Shown in pieces: positions 47,095-55,190 of a DNA stretch of 64,000 nucleotides (its first letter is position 1; each line of letters starts with the position of its first letter). The stretch is taken from the NCBI GenBank assembly GCA_003225555.1, contig QIAM01000086.1, positions 1-64,000 of the forward strand, written 5' to 3'. Origin of the DNA: Acidobacteriota bacterium (GTDB taxonomy: Bacteria; Acidobacteriota; Terriglobia; Terriglobales; Acidobacteriaceae). The position numbers were made by a program, and so were the translations under genes. The notes under the pieces are model-generated. The model ran no database searches. It was not told where the DNA came from and was given only the letters and a program-made list of their open reading frames with translations.

Positions 47095-49929
47095 GTGATT
47101 CGGCATGCCCGTTGGGTCGTTGTCTTCATCGTGTTTCTCTGGTTCGCCATCGCGATACTTGTCTTGGCGCAGCAAATCCCCAAAACGAATCGGCCGACGG
47201 TCCCGCTGCCCACAAGCAAGCAGCTGAGCGTCCCCGCGCCAGGACGAGTTGGCAGCACAAACAGTTTTCCGGCCAACATAGTGCTAAGTCCGGATGGCCG
47301 CTATGCCGCGCTGCTGAACGATGGCTATGGCACCCAGGAGACGTTAGCCCACCAGTCCATCGCGGTTCTCGATCTGCAGAACAATCACATCGCTGACTTT
47401 CCTGAAGCCCGCCTCGGTGACGAGGCGCACCAGAGCTACTTCCTGGGCATGGCCTTCAGTTCGAACGGGAAACATCTCTTCGCCTCGGTCGGGTCTGTGA
47501 CCGACCCTACTGGCGAGAAGCCTGGCGATACGGGGAACGGAATTGCGGTCTATAAATTCTCGGAGGGGAAGGTAACGCCGGAGCGGTTTATTGCGATTGC
47601 GCCACAACCGCTGGCGACGGGGAAGAAGGTTGCCGTGGGCTTGTTCAAGACTCCTCGGCACACGGCAATCCCGTATCCAGCGGGCATAGCGCTCGTCGGG
47701 CGGGGCGGGCAGGACCAGTTGCTTGTGGCGAACAATCTCTCTGACAATGCCGTGTTGCTCGATCTGGCCTCGGGCAAGGTGCTACAGAGCTTCGACCTCA
47801 GCACCAATGACCTGGTGCCGTCGTCGTTTCCATATACGGTGATCGCGACGCGTGATGGCAAGCGTGCCTGGTGCAGCTTGTGGAATGCCTCGCAGGTGGC
47901 GGAACTCGACCTCGCTGGCGGCAAGGCCGTGCGCTGGATCAAGCTGAACGAGCCGCAAGACCCGGTCGCTCCGGGCTCTCATCCCACAGCGATGTTGTTG
48001 AGTCCGGATGAGAGGATTTTGTACGTTACGCTGTCGAATGCCGATGAAGTTGCCGCGATCTCCCTTGAAAAGGGTGGACCTCTCCGCTATCTCTCAACGA
48101 ATCCTGGCGGACAAAAATACGCGGGAAGCTTTCCAACTGCGCTCGCCCAGTCCAGCGACGGGAAGCGCTTGTTCGTGGCCGACTCCTCGCTCGATGCGGT
48201 CGCGGTCTTCGACACGTCCGACCGCAGTACTGAAACCGGGACGGGCAAAGACATTCAATCAGCGTCAGGCTTCATCCCCACCGACTGGTACCCCAGCGCG
48301 CTCGCCGTTCATGGCGACGATCTCCTGATTGCAACTGCCAAGGGAGAAGGCGCCGGTCCTAACAAAGTTATGGGAAAGACGGTGTACGAGACCAAACACC
48401 ACGAGCATGCCTACATTCCCACGTTGCTGAGAGGATCGATTGCCAGGCTGAACATTCCATCGACGCTGGGCAGGCTCGACGAACTCACTCGCGCGGTGGA
48501 GCAGGACAATCTTCTGCACAGCGATCCAGGAACAATTCAGTTCGCTGACGGCAGTAATCCCATCAAGCACGTCATCTACGTCATCAAGGAGAACCGCACC
48601 TACGACCAGATACTCGGCGACCTCAAAGCGGGTGATGGAGATCCTTCATTAAACATGTATGGCGCAGACATCACGCCCAACGAGCACAAGCTTGCCCTGC
48701 AGTTTGGCGTGCTCGATAACTTTTATGACAGCGGCGAAGTCTCCGGGGATGGTCATCTCTGGTCGACGGCGGCGATTACCTCGGACTATAACGAGAAAAC
48801 CTGGCAGATCGCCTATCGCGGCAAGGAGCGGACCTACGACTTCCAGGGCACGGTCGCCGATGAATATCCGCTTGACCACAAGCAGCCCGACATTGACGAT
48901 CCCTCGACCGGCTTTCTTTGGGACAACGTCGCCAAGCACGGCCTGACGTATCGCATCTACGGCGAATTCGTGACCGCCCTATGGTGTAACAAAAGCCGCC
49001 GGGCTTCGACGCCGAAGCAAGGGACTCCTTCCCCGCTCGAAGCGCCCTGCCCGCGAACCGAAGTTCGACGCGGCGATCCGTTGCCACCGAACGTCGGGGA
49101 CCCGCACGGAGGGCTCAGCCCGTGGCCATGGCCTGTGCCGCTGATGAGGCAGATGAAGCCGACCAAGGCGGTGCTGCGCGATCACTTCGACCCGCTCTTT
49201 CCGGATTTCAATACCGACTACCCGGACCAGTTGCGAGCCGACGAATTCCTGAATGAATTTGCAGCGTATGTCCGCGCCCGCGAAGCGAACGAAGCGCCTG
49301 AATTTCAGTTGCCCGCATTTGTCCTGTTGTATCTACCAAATGATCACACCGGAGGCACGAGGCCCGATCTGCCGCGACCGGCGGCCTCAATAGCCGACAA
49401 TGACCTTGCCTTTGGCCGTGTGGTCGACGCGGTTTCGCACAGCCCGTACTGGGATGACACGGCGATCCTGGTTGTGGAAGATGACGCGCAGGCGGGCGCG
49501 GATCACGTGGATGCGCACCGCTCCATCGCATTCGTCATCAGCAAATTTTCTCCCGGATCGGCGGCTCAGCCGCACGTGGAGCATCACTTCTACACGACGG
49601 TGAACATGGTTCACACGATCGAAATGCTGCTCGGGCTTCCTCCCATGAACCAGAACGATGCGTACGCACCGGTCATGGCAGCGATGTTTGCAGGCGCCGG
49701 CGACCAGCCTGCCTTCAAGGCGGACTATCGGAATCTGGATAATGGTCTCATCTACGAGACGAACAGGCATCAGGCGCCGGGCTCACAGTTGTCGTTACAG
49801 ATGGATTTCTCCCGGCCGGATGCCGCGGGAGCGAAGCAGTTGAATGAAATACTGTGGCACGATCAGATGGCCGGTGCAACGCCCATGCCGGCACCGAGGC
49901 ACACCGTGTTTTCGTCCGAGGGCGATTGA
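47095..49929 (+). CDS. Secreted beta-propeller phosphoesterase
   Basis: 944 residues from GTG 47095, which has GGAGG four bases upstream and opens with a membrane helix (RWVVVFIVFLWFAIAILVLAQQ); the longer TTG frame lacks a site. The N-terminal half is a YncE-like seven-bladed propeller (about 55-480; LSPDGRYAALLNDG, LSPDERILYVTLSNADEVAAI). The second half is a phosphoesterase domain of the phospholipase C/acid phosphatase type (about 495-930) with IKHVIYVIKENRTYDQILG and SGDGHLWSTAAI, and ending with WDDTAILVVEDDAQAGADHVDAHR, the metal-site segment. Its place right after phoU suggests release of phosphate from organic esters outside the cytoplasm; substrate unknown. Confidence 0.85.
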   Translation: MIRHARWVVVFIVFLWFAIAILVLAQQIPKTNRPTVPLPTSKQLSVPAPGRVGSTNSFPANIVLSPDGRYAALLNDGYGTQETLAHQSIAVLDLQNNHIADFPEARLGDEAHQSYFLGMAFSSNGKHLFASVGSVTDPTGEKPGDTGNGIAVYKFSEGKVTPERFIAIAPQPLATGKKVAVGLFKTPRHTAIPYPAGIALVGRGGQDQLLVANNLSDNAVLLDLASGKVLQSFDLSTNDLVPSSFPYTVIATRDGKRAWCSLWNASQVAELDLAGGKAVRWIKLNEPQDPVAPGSHPTAMLLSPDERILYVTLSNADEVAAISLEKGGPLRYLSTNPGGQKYAGSFPTALAQSSDGKRLFVADSSLDAVAVFDTSDRSTETGTGKDIQSASGFIPTDWYPSALAVHGDDLLIATAKGEGAGPNKVMGKTVYETKHHEHAYIPTLLRGSIARLNIPSTLGRLDELTRAVEQDNLLHSDPGTIQFADGSNPIKHVIYVIKENRTYDQILGDLKAGDGDPSLNMYGADITPNEHKLALQFGVLDNFYDSGEVSGDGHLWSTAAITSDYNEKTWQIAYRGKERTYDFQGTVADEYPLDHKQPDIDDPSTGFLWDNVAKHGLTYRIYGEFVTALWCNKSRRASTPKQGTPSPLEAPCPRTEVRRGDPLPPNVGDPHGGLSPWPWPVPLMRQMKPTKAVLRDHFDPLFPDFNTDYPDQLRADEFLNEFAAYVRAREANEAPEFQLPAFVLLYLPNDHTGGTRPDLPRPAASIADNDLAFGRVVDAVSHSPYWDDTAILVVEDDAQAGADHVDAHRSIAFVISKFSPGSAAQPHVEHHFYTTVNMVHTIEMLLGLPPMNQNDAYAPVMAAMFAGAGDQPAFKADYRNLDNGLIYETNRHQAPGSQLSLQMDFSRPDAAGAKQLNEILWHDQMAGATPMPAPRHTVFSSEGD

Positions 49930-49945
49930 CCGTTACCGGAGAACA

Positions 49946-49969
49946 GCGTCGGCGGGTTCGCCGCTTTTT
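49946..49969. terminator. Terminator between convergent genes
   Basis: CGGCG, loop GGTT, CGCCG followed by CTTTTT, with an additional GC pair across a bulge. It ends the phosphoesterase gene and lies nine bases before the GH3 stop. Confidence 0.75.
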
Positions 49970-49977
49970 ACGTCGCG

Positions 49978-52218
49978 CTATTTCAAATTCACAGACTCCG
50001 TTAGCGGCAACTCCTGCGAGGAGCCGCCGACAAGGAACGTGTAGTCTCCGGGAACCAGCTGCCAGGCGTTCCGATCCACGCTGAAAATCGAAAGATATTT
50101 CGGATCAACCTCAACCGAGAGTTCCTTACTTTCACCGGCGTTGAGCTTGACCTTGCGAAAGCCCACAAGCCGCTTCGGCGGCTCGCCTGTACTTGACGGT
50201 AACGTCGCGTAGACTTCGCCGATCTCCGCGCCAGCGCGGCTGCCGGTATTCGTTACGGTGAAGCCGACCCGCACGTCCTTTCCCGGCGTCACTTTGAGGT
50301 TGGAATAGGCATACGTCGTGTAAGAGAGTCCATAGCCGAAGGGAAACAAAACCTGCTTGTGCTCGGTGTCGTACCACTTGTAACCAACCTTCAGGCCTTC
50401 GTCATATGTGATCTGAAATGCTTTCAGGCCGCGGAGGATCTTTTCCCACCAACCTGGATCGCCGCCATCGGGCTCCGTTCCTTTAGGAGGGTTCACGATG
50501 TTACGGTGCGGCAGGTCGGCCTCACTCCTGGGAAAAGTCAGCGGAAGTTTTCCGCCAGGATTTACTTCTCCAAAGAGAACATTGGCAACCGCTTCTGCAC
50601 CGCGACTTCCGCCGTACCAGGCTTCCAGAATCCCGCTGACTCGATCAGCCCAAGGCATGGTCACGGGACCGCCAGTCTCGAGGACGACTATGGTATGCGG
50701 ATTCGCAGCGGCGACCGCGGCGATCAGTTCGTCCTGATGCTCGGGAAGCGAAAGGCTCTCGAGATCCATATCTTCGCTCTCCCACTGATACGCAAACACG
50801 AGAGCGACATCTGCCGTTTTCGCCAGGGAAGCGGCAGCGGAGGGATCGCTGCCAGAGTTGTACTGGACACGCGCTCCCGTTGTCTTGACTTGTATCGCCT
50901 TCAACGGGGAAGTGGGGAACCAGATGTGCTCCTGCCAGTGCGTCTGACCTTTTCCCGGCGGCATGATCGCATTGCCGTTCGGGGGATCGACCTGTGCCGA
51001 ACCGCCGCCTGAAATCATTCCCACGTCGGCGTGCGGACCGATCACCGCGATCGTGTGTACCTTGGAAGCATCAAGAGGAAGCTGCCCATGCTCGTTCTTG
51101 AGCAGAACGATGCTTTGTTCCTCAATCTTCTGGACGACCTCGAGCCCTCGCGCTGCGTCAACCACACTTTTCTGCGGAGGATCATCGATCACACCGGTGG
51201 CGAACATAGAACGCAGGATGCGGTGAACGTGGTCATCAATTTCTGCCATGGGGACTTGCCCGGCCTTCACAGCTTTCTTCAGGGTGTCACCGTAGAAGAA
51301 TTCACCTGGCTCCTCGTGATCGAGGCCCGCTGCCGATGCCTTGGCAGCGCTGTGGGTTGCGCCCCAATCGGATACGACAAAGCCCTTGAAGTTCCAGTCT
51401 TTCTTCAGGACGTCCATCAGCAGAAATTTGTTCTCGCAGGCGTAGTCTCCGTTCACGCGGTTGTAGGAGCACATTACGGCTGCCGCATTCGACACCTGCA
51501 AACCGATTTCGAACGCGAGCAGATCGCTCTCGCGCATCGACCGCTTGTCGATGTTGACGTTAACGGCGTTGCGTCCGCTCTCCTGATCATTCAGCGCGTA
51601 GTGCTTGATGTCGCCGATGACGTGCTGGGCCTGCTCGCCCTTCATCACCCATCCCACCATCGTGCCGGCGAGGACCGGATCTTCGCCCATGTATTCGAAG
51701 GTGCGCCCATTGCGCGGCTCGCGAGTCAGATTCACGCCGCCACCCAGCGACATGTTGTATCCTTGGGCGCGAAGTTCACGAGCGATGAGAGCTCCGTATT
51801 CGTAGGCGGCGTCCGTGTCCCAGCTCGCGGCGGCGCCCAGATCAGAAGGCAGGGCCGTCGAATAGCGCCCATTCTCTCCGCTGCTTCTGACACCATACGC
51901 GGCATCCGACATTTGAATGCCAGGAATGCCGAGGCGTGGAATCGCAACCACGTAGCCCGCACCGCCATTAGAGTCCACAGCCAGCGGGCTCAGGGGACCA
52001 AGGCCGCGCATTCCGGTGCCATGGAGCAGAGAGATTTTCTCGTCCAGCGTCATCTCCTTCACAACCATGGAGGCACGCTCGTCGGGCGAAAGGCTCGAGT
52101 TCGACCAGAGATGAGTGGCTGGTCTGTCTTGTGCTATGAGCTGAGTGAGAGGCAGCACGGGGACGGCAATGATTGCGAGAGTCAGAATAAACAGGCGCGT
52201 TCGTGGAAGCAGGGGCAT
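49978..52218 (-). CDS. Beta-glucosidase-type glycoside hydrolase family 3
   Basis: 746 residues with a signal peptide (about 1-29, ..LPLTQLIAQ), so periplasmic or secreted. GH3 N-terminal barrel with the nucleophile Asp284 in GFVVSDWGATH, then the alpha/beta sandwich (about 380-590; SIVLLKNEHGQLPLD, VAVIGPHADVG-like) and a C-terminal fibronectin-like domain (about 640-740; VGFTVTNTGSRAGAEIGEVYAT). It removes beta-linked glucose or xylose from oligosaccharides. A palindrome resembling LacI-family operators lies 34 bases upstream. Confidence 0.95.
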   Translation of the reverse strand: MPLLPRTRLFILTLAIIAVPVLPLTQLIAQDRPATHLWSNSSLSPDERASMVVKEMTLDEKISLLHGTGMRGLGPLSPLAVDSNGGAGYVVAIPRLGIPGIQMSDAAYGVRSSGENGRYSTALPSDLGAAASWDTDAAYEYGALIARELRAQGYNMSLGGGVNLTREPRNGRTFEYMGEDPVLAGTMVGWVMKGEQAQHVIGDIKHYALNDQESGRNAVNVNIDKRSMRESDLLAFEIGLQVSNAAAVMCSYNRVNGDYACENKFLLMDVLKKDWNFKGFVVSDWGATHSAAKASAAGLDHEEPGEFFYGDTLKKAVKAGQVPMAEIDDHVHRILRSMFATGVIDDPPQKSVVDAARGLEVVQKIEEQSIVLLKNEHGQLPLDASKVHTIAVIGPHADVGMISGGGSAQVDPPNGNAIMPPGKGQTHWQEHIWFPTSPLKAIQVKTTGARVQYNSGSDPSAAASLAKTADVALVFAYQWESEDMDLESLSLPEHQDELIAAVAAANPHTIVVLETGGPVTMPWADRVSGILEAWYGGSRGAEAVANVLFGEVNPGGKLPLTFPRSEADLPHRNIVNPPKGTEPDGGDPGWWEKILRGLKAFQITYDEGLKVGYKWYDTEHKQVLFPFGYGLSYTTYAYSNLKVTPGKDVRVGFTVTNTGSRAGAEIGEVYATLPSSTGEPPKRLVGFRKVKLNAGESKELSVEVDPKYLSIFSVDRNAWQLVPGDYTFLVGGSSQELPLTESVNLK

Positions 52219-52251
52219 TGTATTTTCTCGAATGGGGAGTCACTACCAAAT

Positions 52252-52265
52252 CGTTAATGTTAACG
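52252..52265. promoter_or_regulatory. Possible LacI-family operator upstream of the GH3 gene
   Basis: CGTTAA-TG-TTAACG, a 14-base near-perfect palindrome in the divergent region between the GH3 and NAD synthetase genes, 34 bases before the GH3 start. LacI-type sugar regulators bind palindromes with TTAACG arms of this size. No LacI gene is in the window. Confidence 0.4.
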
Positions 52266-52446
52266 CTTTTTTGCATCTGTTGTCGCTCGACAATGTGGAA
52301 CTCTGCATACTATCAGTAGTGTCAGTTTCCATCCGGGCGGGTCTGCGGGCCTGCCAAGGCAAAATCATTCATGGAACATGACGGCTTAGAAGGGAACCCT
52401 GTGCGTCGACTTGGCCAGGGTCCGGCTCGCGCTTTACACTAAACAT

Positions 52447-54087
52447 GTGAAGATTGCCCTGGGGCAGATCAACCCCACCGTCGGGGATTTTGCAGGAAAC
52501 GCAGCCAAGATCATCGAGTTTTCGCGGCGCGCGAAAGCTGCCGGTGCGGGACTGGTGTTGTTCCCCGAACTTTCCGTCGGCGGTTATCCGCCACGCGATC
52601 TGGTGGAGCGCCCGTCCTTCGTTGCGCGGAATCGCGAAAGCGTCGAGCGAATTGCAGCAGAGACGAGCGGCGTCGCTGTGATCTGCGGCCTGGTCACGCC
52701 AGCGGAATCCGATACCGGCAAGTCCGTCATGAACTCGGCCGCGTTACTGATGGATGGCCGTCTGGTTTTTCTGCAGTCCAAGATGCTCTTGCCTACCTAC
52801 GACGTGTTCGACGAGATGCGCAACTTCGCGCCTGCCAAGAGCCAGGAACTGTTCAATCTTTGCGGCAACCGCATGGCGCTGACAATCTGCGAGGACGCCT
52901 GGAACGACAAGCTATTCTGGCCCAAGCGTCTATACCCGCTCGATCCGGTCGAAAGCTTGGTCCGCACAGGCGGCAACTTTGTGCTGAATATCTCCGCTTC
53001 GCCCTTCTGGATTGGAAAACGTGAACTTCGCCGCGACATGCTGGCCAGCATCGCCCGCCAGTACAAGGTGCCGGTCGCGATGGTAAATCAGGTCGGGGGA
53101 AACGACAGCCTGCTCTTTGATGGCTCCAGCCTGGTGCTGAACCCGGAAGGTCAAGTCATCGCCCAGGGGCGATCCTTCGAAGAGGATCTCATCTATTTCG
53201 ATTCCAAAACTCTCACTGGCGACTTGCACGAGCAAATAGCAGGCGATGATGTCAGTGTGTATGGCGCGTTGGTATTGGGGACGCGCGACTACATGCACAA
53301 GTGCGGATTCCAGAAAGCCATCATCGGCCTGAGCGGCGGGATCGACTCGGCCCTCACTGCCGTCATCGCGGCGGATGCGGTTGGTCCAGAGAATGTCATC
53401 GGCGTTGGTATGCCGGGTCCGTACTCGACGCAAGGCTCGATCGACGATGCCCGGGCGTTGGCCAGGAATCTTGGGATCCGTTTTGAGTTGCTTTCCATCA
53501 ACCACGTCTATGAGGCGTATCGTCAAACGCTGGAGAGTGTGTTCAGCGGCTGCAACGAAGATGTCACCGAGGAAAATATTCAGTCGCGCGCTCGCGGTAC
53601 GTTGCTGATGGCGCTTTCCAACAAATTCGGAGCCATCGTGCTCTCCACCGGCAACAAGAGCGAACTGGGCGTGGGCTACTGTACACTTTATGGAGACATG
53701 GTGGGCGGACTGGCCGTCATCTCCGACGTTCCAAAAACACTGGTTTACCGTCTGAGTGAGTACGCAAACACGCGCCGCGCCGTGATTCCGCAAGCGAGCC
53801 TGGAGAAGCCGCCGTCTGCTGAATTGCGCCCTAACCAGAAAGACAGCGACAGTCTGCCACCTTACGAAATTCTCGATGCCGTACTCGAGGATTACGTTGA
53901 GGACTTGCACTCGGCGGAGCGCATCGCCGCCGACCGCGGTTTCGATCCCGAACTGGTGCGGAGAGTGATCCGCATGGTCGACCGCGCGGAGTACAAGCGC
54001 CAGCAGGCGGCTCCCGGTATCAAGATCTCGCCGAAGGCATTCGGATACGGGCGACGCTTTCCGATCGCGGCTAAATCCGAGGTTTGA
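52447..54087 (+). CDS. nadE: Glutamine-dependent NAD+ synthetase
   Basis: 546 residues from GTG 52447, giving the family's usual opening KIALGQINPTVGDFAGN; the frame extends 12 codons further with no support. The N-terminal nitrilase-type glutaminase carries the triad Glu41 (FPELS), Lys112 (SKMLLP) and Cys148 (TICEDAW). The C-terminal synthetase has the PP-loop SGGIDS from Ser296 and STGNKSELGVGY. It converts deamido-NAD to NAD using glutamine and ATP, the last step of NAD synthesis. Standard length. Confidence 0.95.
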   Translation: MKIALGQINPTVGDFAGNAAKIIEFSRRAKAAGAGLVLFPELSVGGYPPRDLVERPSFVARNRESVERIAAETSGVAVICGLVTPAESDTGKSVMNSAALLMDGRLVFLQSKMLLPTYDVFDEMRNFAPAKSQELFNLCGNRMALTICEDAWNDKLFWPKRLYPLDPVESLVRTGGNFVLNISASPFWIGKRELRRDMLASIARQYKVPVAMVNQVGGNDSLLFDGSSLVLNPEGQVIAQGRSFEEDLIYFDSKTLTGDLHEQIAGDDVSVYGALVLGTRDYMHKCGFQKAIIGLSGGIDSALTAVIAADAVGPENVIGVGMPGPYSTQGSIDDARALARNLGIRFELLSINHVYEAYRQTLESVFSGCNEDVTEENIQSRARGTLLMALSNKFGAIVLSTGNKSELGVGYCTLYGDMVGGLAVISDVPKTLVYRLSEYANTRRAVIPQASLEKPPSAELRPNQKDSDSLPPYEILDAVLEDYVEDLHSAERIAADRGFDPELVRRVIRMVDRAEYKRQQAAPGIKISPKAFGYGRRFPIAAKSEV

Positions 54088-54145
54088 AGTACGCTGACAG
54101 CCCGACCTGGTTCCACCAAGAGATTTCTGATTCTGAAAGGAAAAC

Positions 54146-55090
54146 ATGCGCAGTCCTCTCAATTACGTCTTAATCATCCTTTTGACCGCGCTGTCCGTAG
54201 CCCAGACTGCAACCCAGCCCTCGGCTGCGAAGGCTGTCACAAAGCCAGAGGAGCAGGCAGTCGCGAAGCCGCTGGCCAAGCCTGCGACCACGGTTTCGAC
54301 TCCAAATCTTCCCTCAGAAGCGACTGTCGATTCCTTCCTGCAACAGAGCTTTGGCTACCAAAAAGACTTGACCTGGAAGATCGCCAGCATCAAGCCCGCT
54401 CCGGTGCCAGGGCTTGCGGAGGTCAACGTCGTGCTGGCCAGCCCACAAGGTCAGCAATCCAGCCGCTTCTACGTCACTCCGGACGGGAACCACGCGGTTG
54501 TCGGTGACATTATCCCGTTCGGCGCCAAACCTTACGACCCGGCAAAGAAGACTCTGGAGAAGGGCGTCAGTGGGCCTGAGCGTGGTCCCAAAGAAGCGCA
54601 AGTCACAATCGTCGAATTCGGAGACTTGCAGTGTCCAGCATGTAAGGCTGCGCAACCTGCCATCGAAGGCCTGGTTGCCGCCGAGCCGAATGCGCGCTTC
54701 GTGTTCCAGAATTTTCCGCTGGAGATGCACAACTGGGCAGCGAAGGGCGCGGCCTATGCCGATTGCGTCGGTCGTGCTTCGAACGACGCTTTCTGGAAAT
54801 TCGTGTCTAAGACTTACGAGACACAAGCGGACATCACCGCCGATAACGCCGACGAGAAGCTCAGCGCGATTGCCGACGGAGCGGGCGTGAAGGGTACCGA
54901 CATCGCCGTCTGTGCCACCAAACCTGAGACCAAGGCGCGCGTCGACGCTTCCATTGCGCTGGGGAAATCAGTGGACGTAACCGGGACGCCGTCAATCTTC
55001 ATCAATGGCCGCAAGATCGACAACGTCAGCCAGGTTCCAGCCGACGTGCTGAAGGGACTGGCGGAGTTTGCCGCCAAAAACGGCAACTAA
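54146..55090 (+). CDS. DsbA-like periplasmic thioredoxin-fold protein
   Basis: 314 residues. Signal peptide (about 1-19, ..ILLTALSVAQ), an Ala/Lys/Pro linker (about 20-55), a small N-terminal domain (about 56-135; FLQQSFGYQKDLTW.. PQGQQSSRFYVTPDGNHAVVGDIIPFG), then a DsbA/DsbG-type thioredoxin domain with the redox motif Cys163-Pro-Ala-Cys166 and the cis-Pro loop VTGTPSIFINGR. Likely oxidises or isomerises disulfides in exported proteins. GAAAGGAA lies six bases upstream of the ATG. Confidence 0.92.
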   Translation: MRSPLNYVLIILLTALSVAQTATQPSAAKAVTKPEEQAVAKPLAKPATTVSTPNLPSEATVDSFLQQSFGYQKDLTWKIASIKPAPVPGLAEVNVVLASPQGQQSSRFYVTPDGNHAVVGDIIPFGAKPYDPAKKTLEKGVSGPERGPKEAQVTIVEFGDLQCPACKAAQPAIEGLVAAEPNARFVFQNFPLEMHNWAAKGAAYADCVGRASNDAFWKFVSKTYETQADITADNADEKLSAIADGAGVKGTDIAVCATKPETKARVDASIALGKSVDVTGTPSIFINGRKIDNVSQVPADVLKGLAEFAAKNGN

Positions 55091-55186
55091 CGGGCTGCGG
55101 GCTTCGGCTTTCGGTCTTCAGCTAATTTCTAAGAATTAGACTTTCCCGCACCAGTCGAAGCCCGATAGCTGAAGTCCCGCAGCCCG
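55091..55186. repeat. Long interleaved inverted repeat with heptamer texture
   Basis: Between two convergent genes. Outer arms CGGGCTGCGGG (55091-55101) and CCCGCAGCCCG (55176-55186) pair perfectly; inside, GGGCTTCG (55099) pairs with CGAAGCCC (55156) and CTTCAGCTA (55116) with TAGCTGAAG (55166), in interleaved order. The left part also shows a 7-base period (GCTTCGG, CTTTCGG, TCTTCAG). It could terminate both genes. Confidence 0.7.
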
Positions 55187-55190
55187 CTTT

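Noticed and set aside
48985-49130. Possible repeat insertion in the phosphoesterase gene (a Pro/Arg/Ser-rich stretch with a CTTCGACGCCGAAG hairpin)
   Set aside because: The PNVGDPHGGLSPWPWPVP part appears typical of the family, so it was not counted as an insert; alignment would decide.
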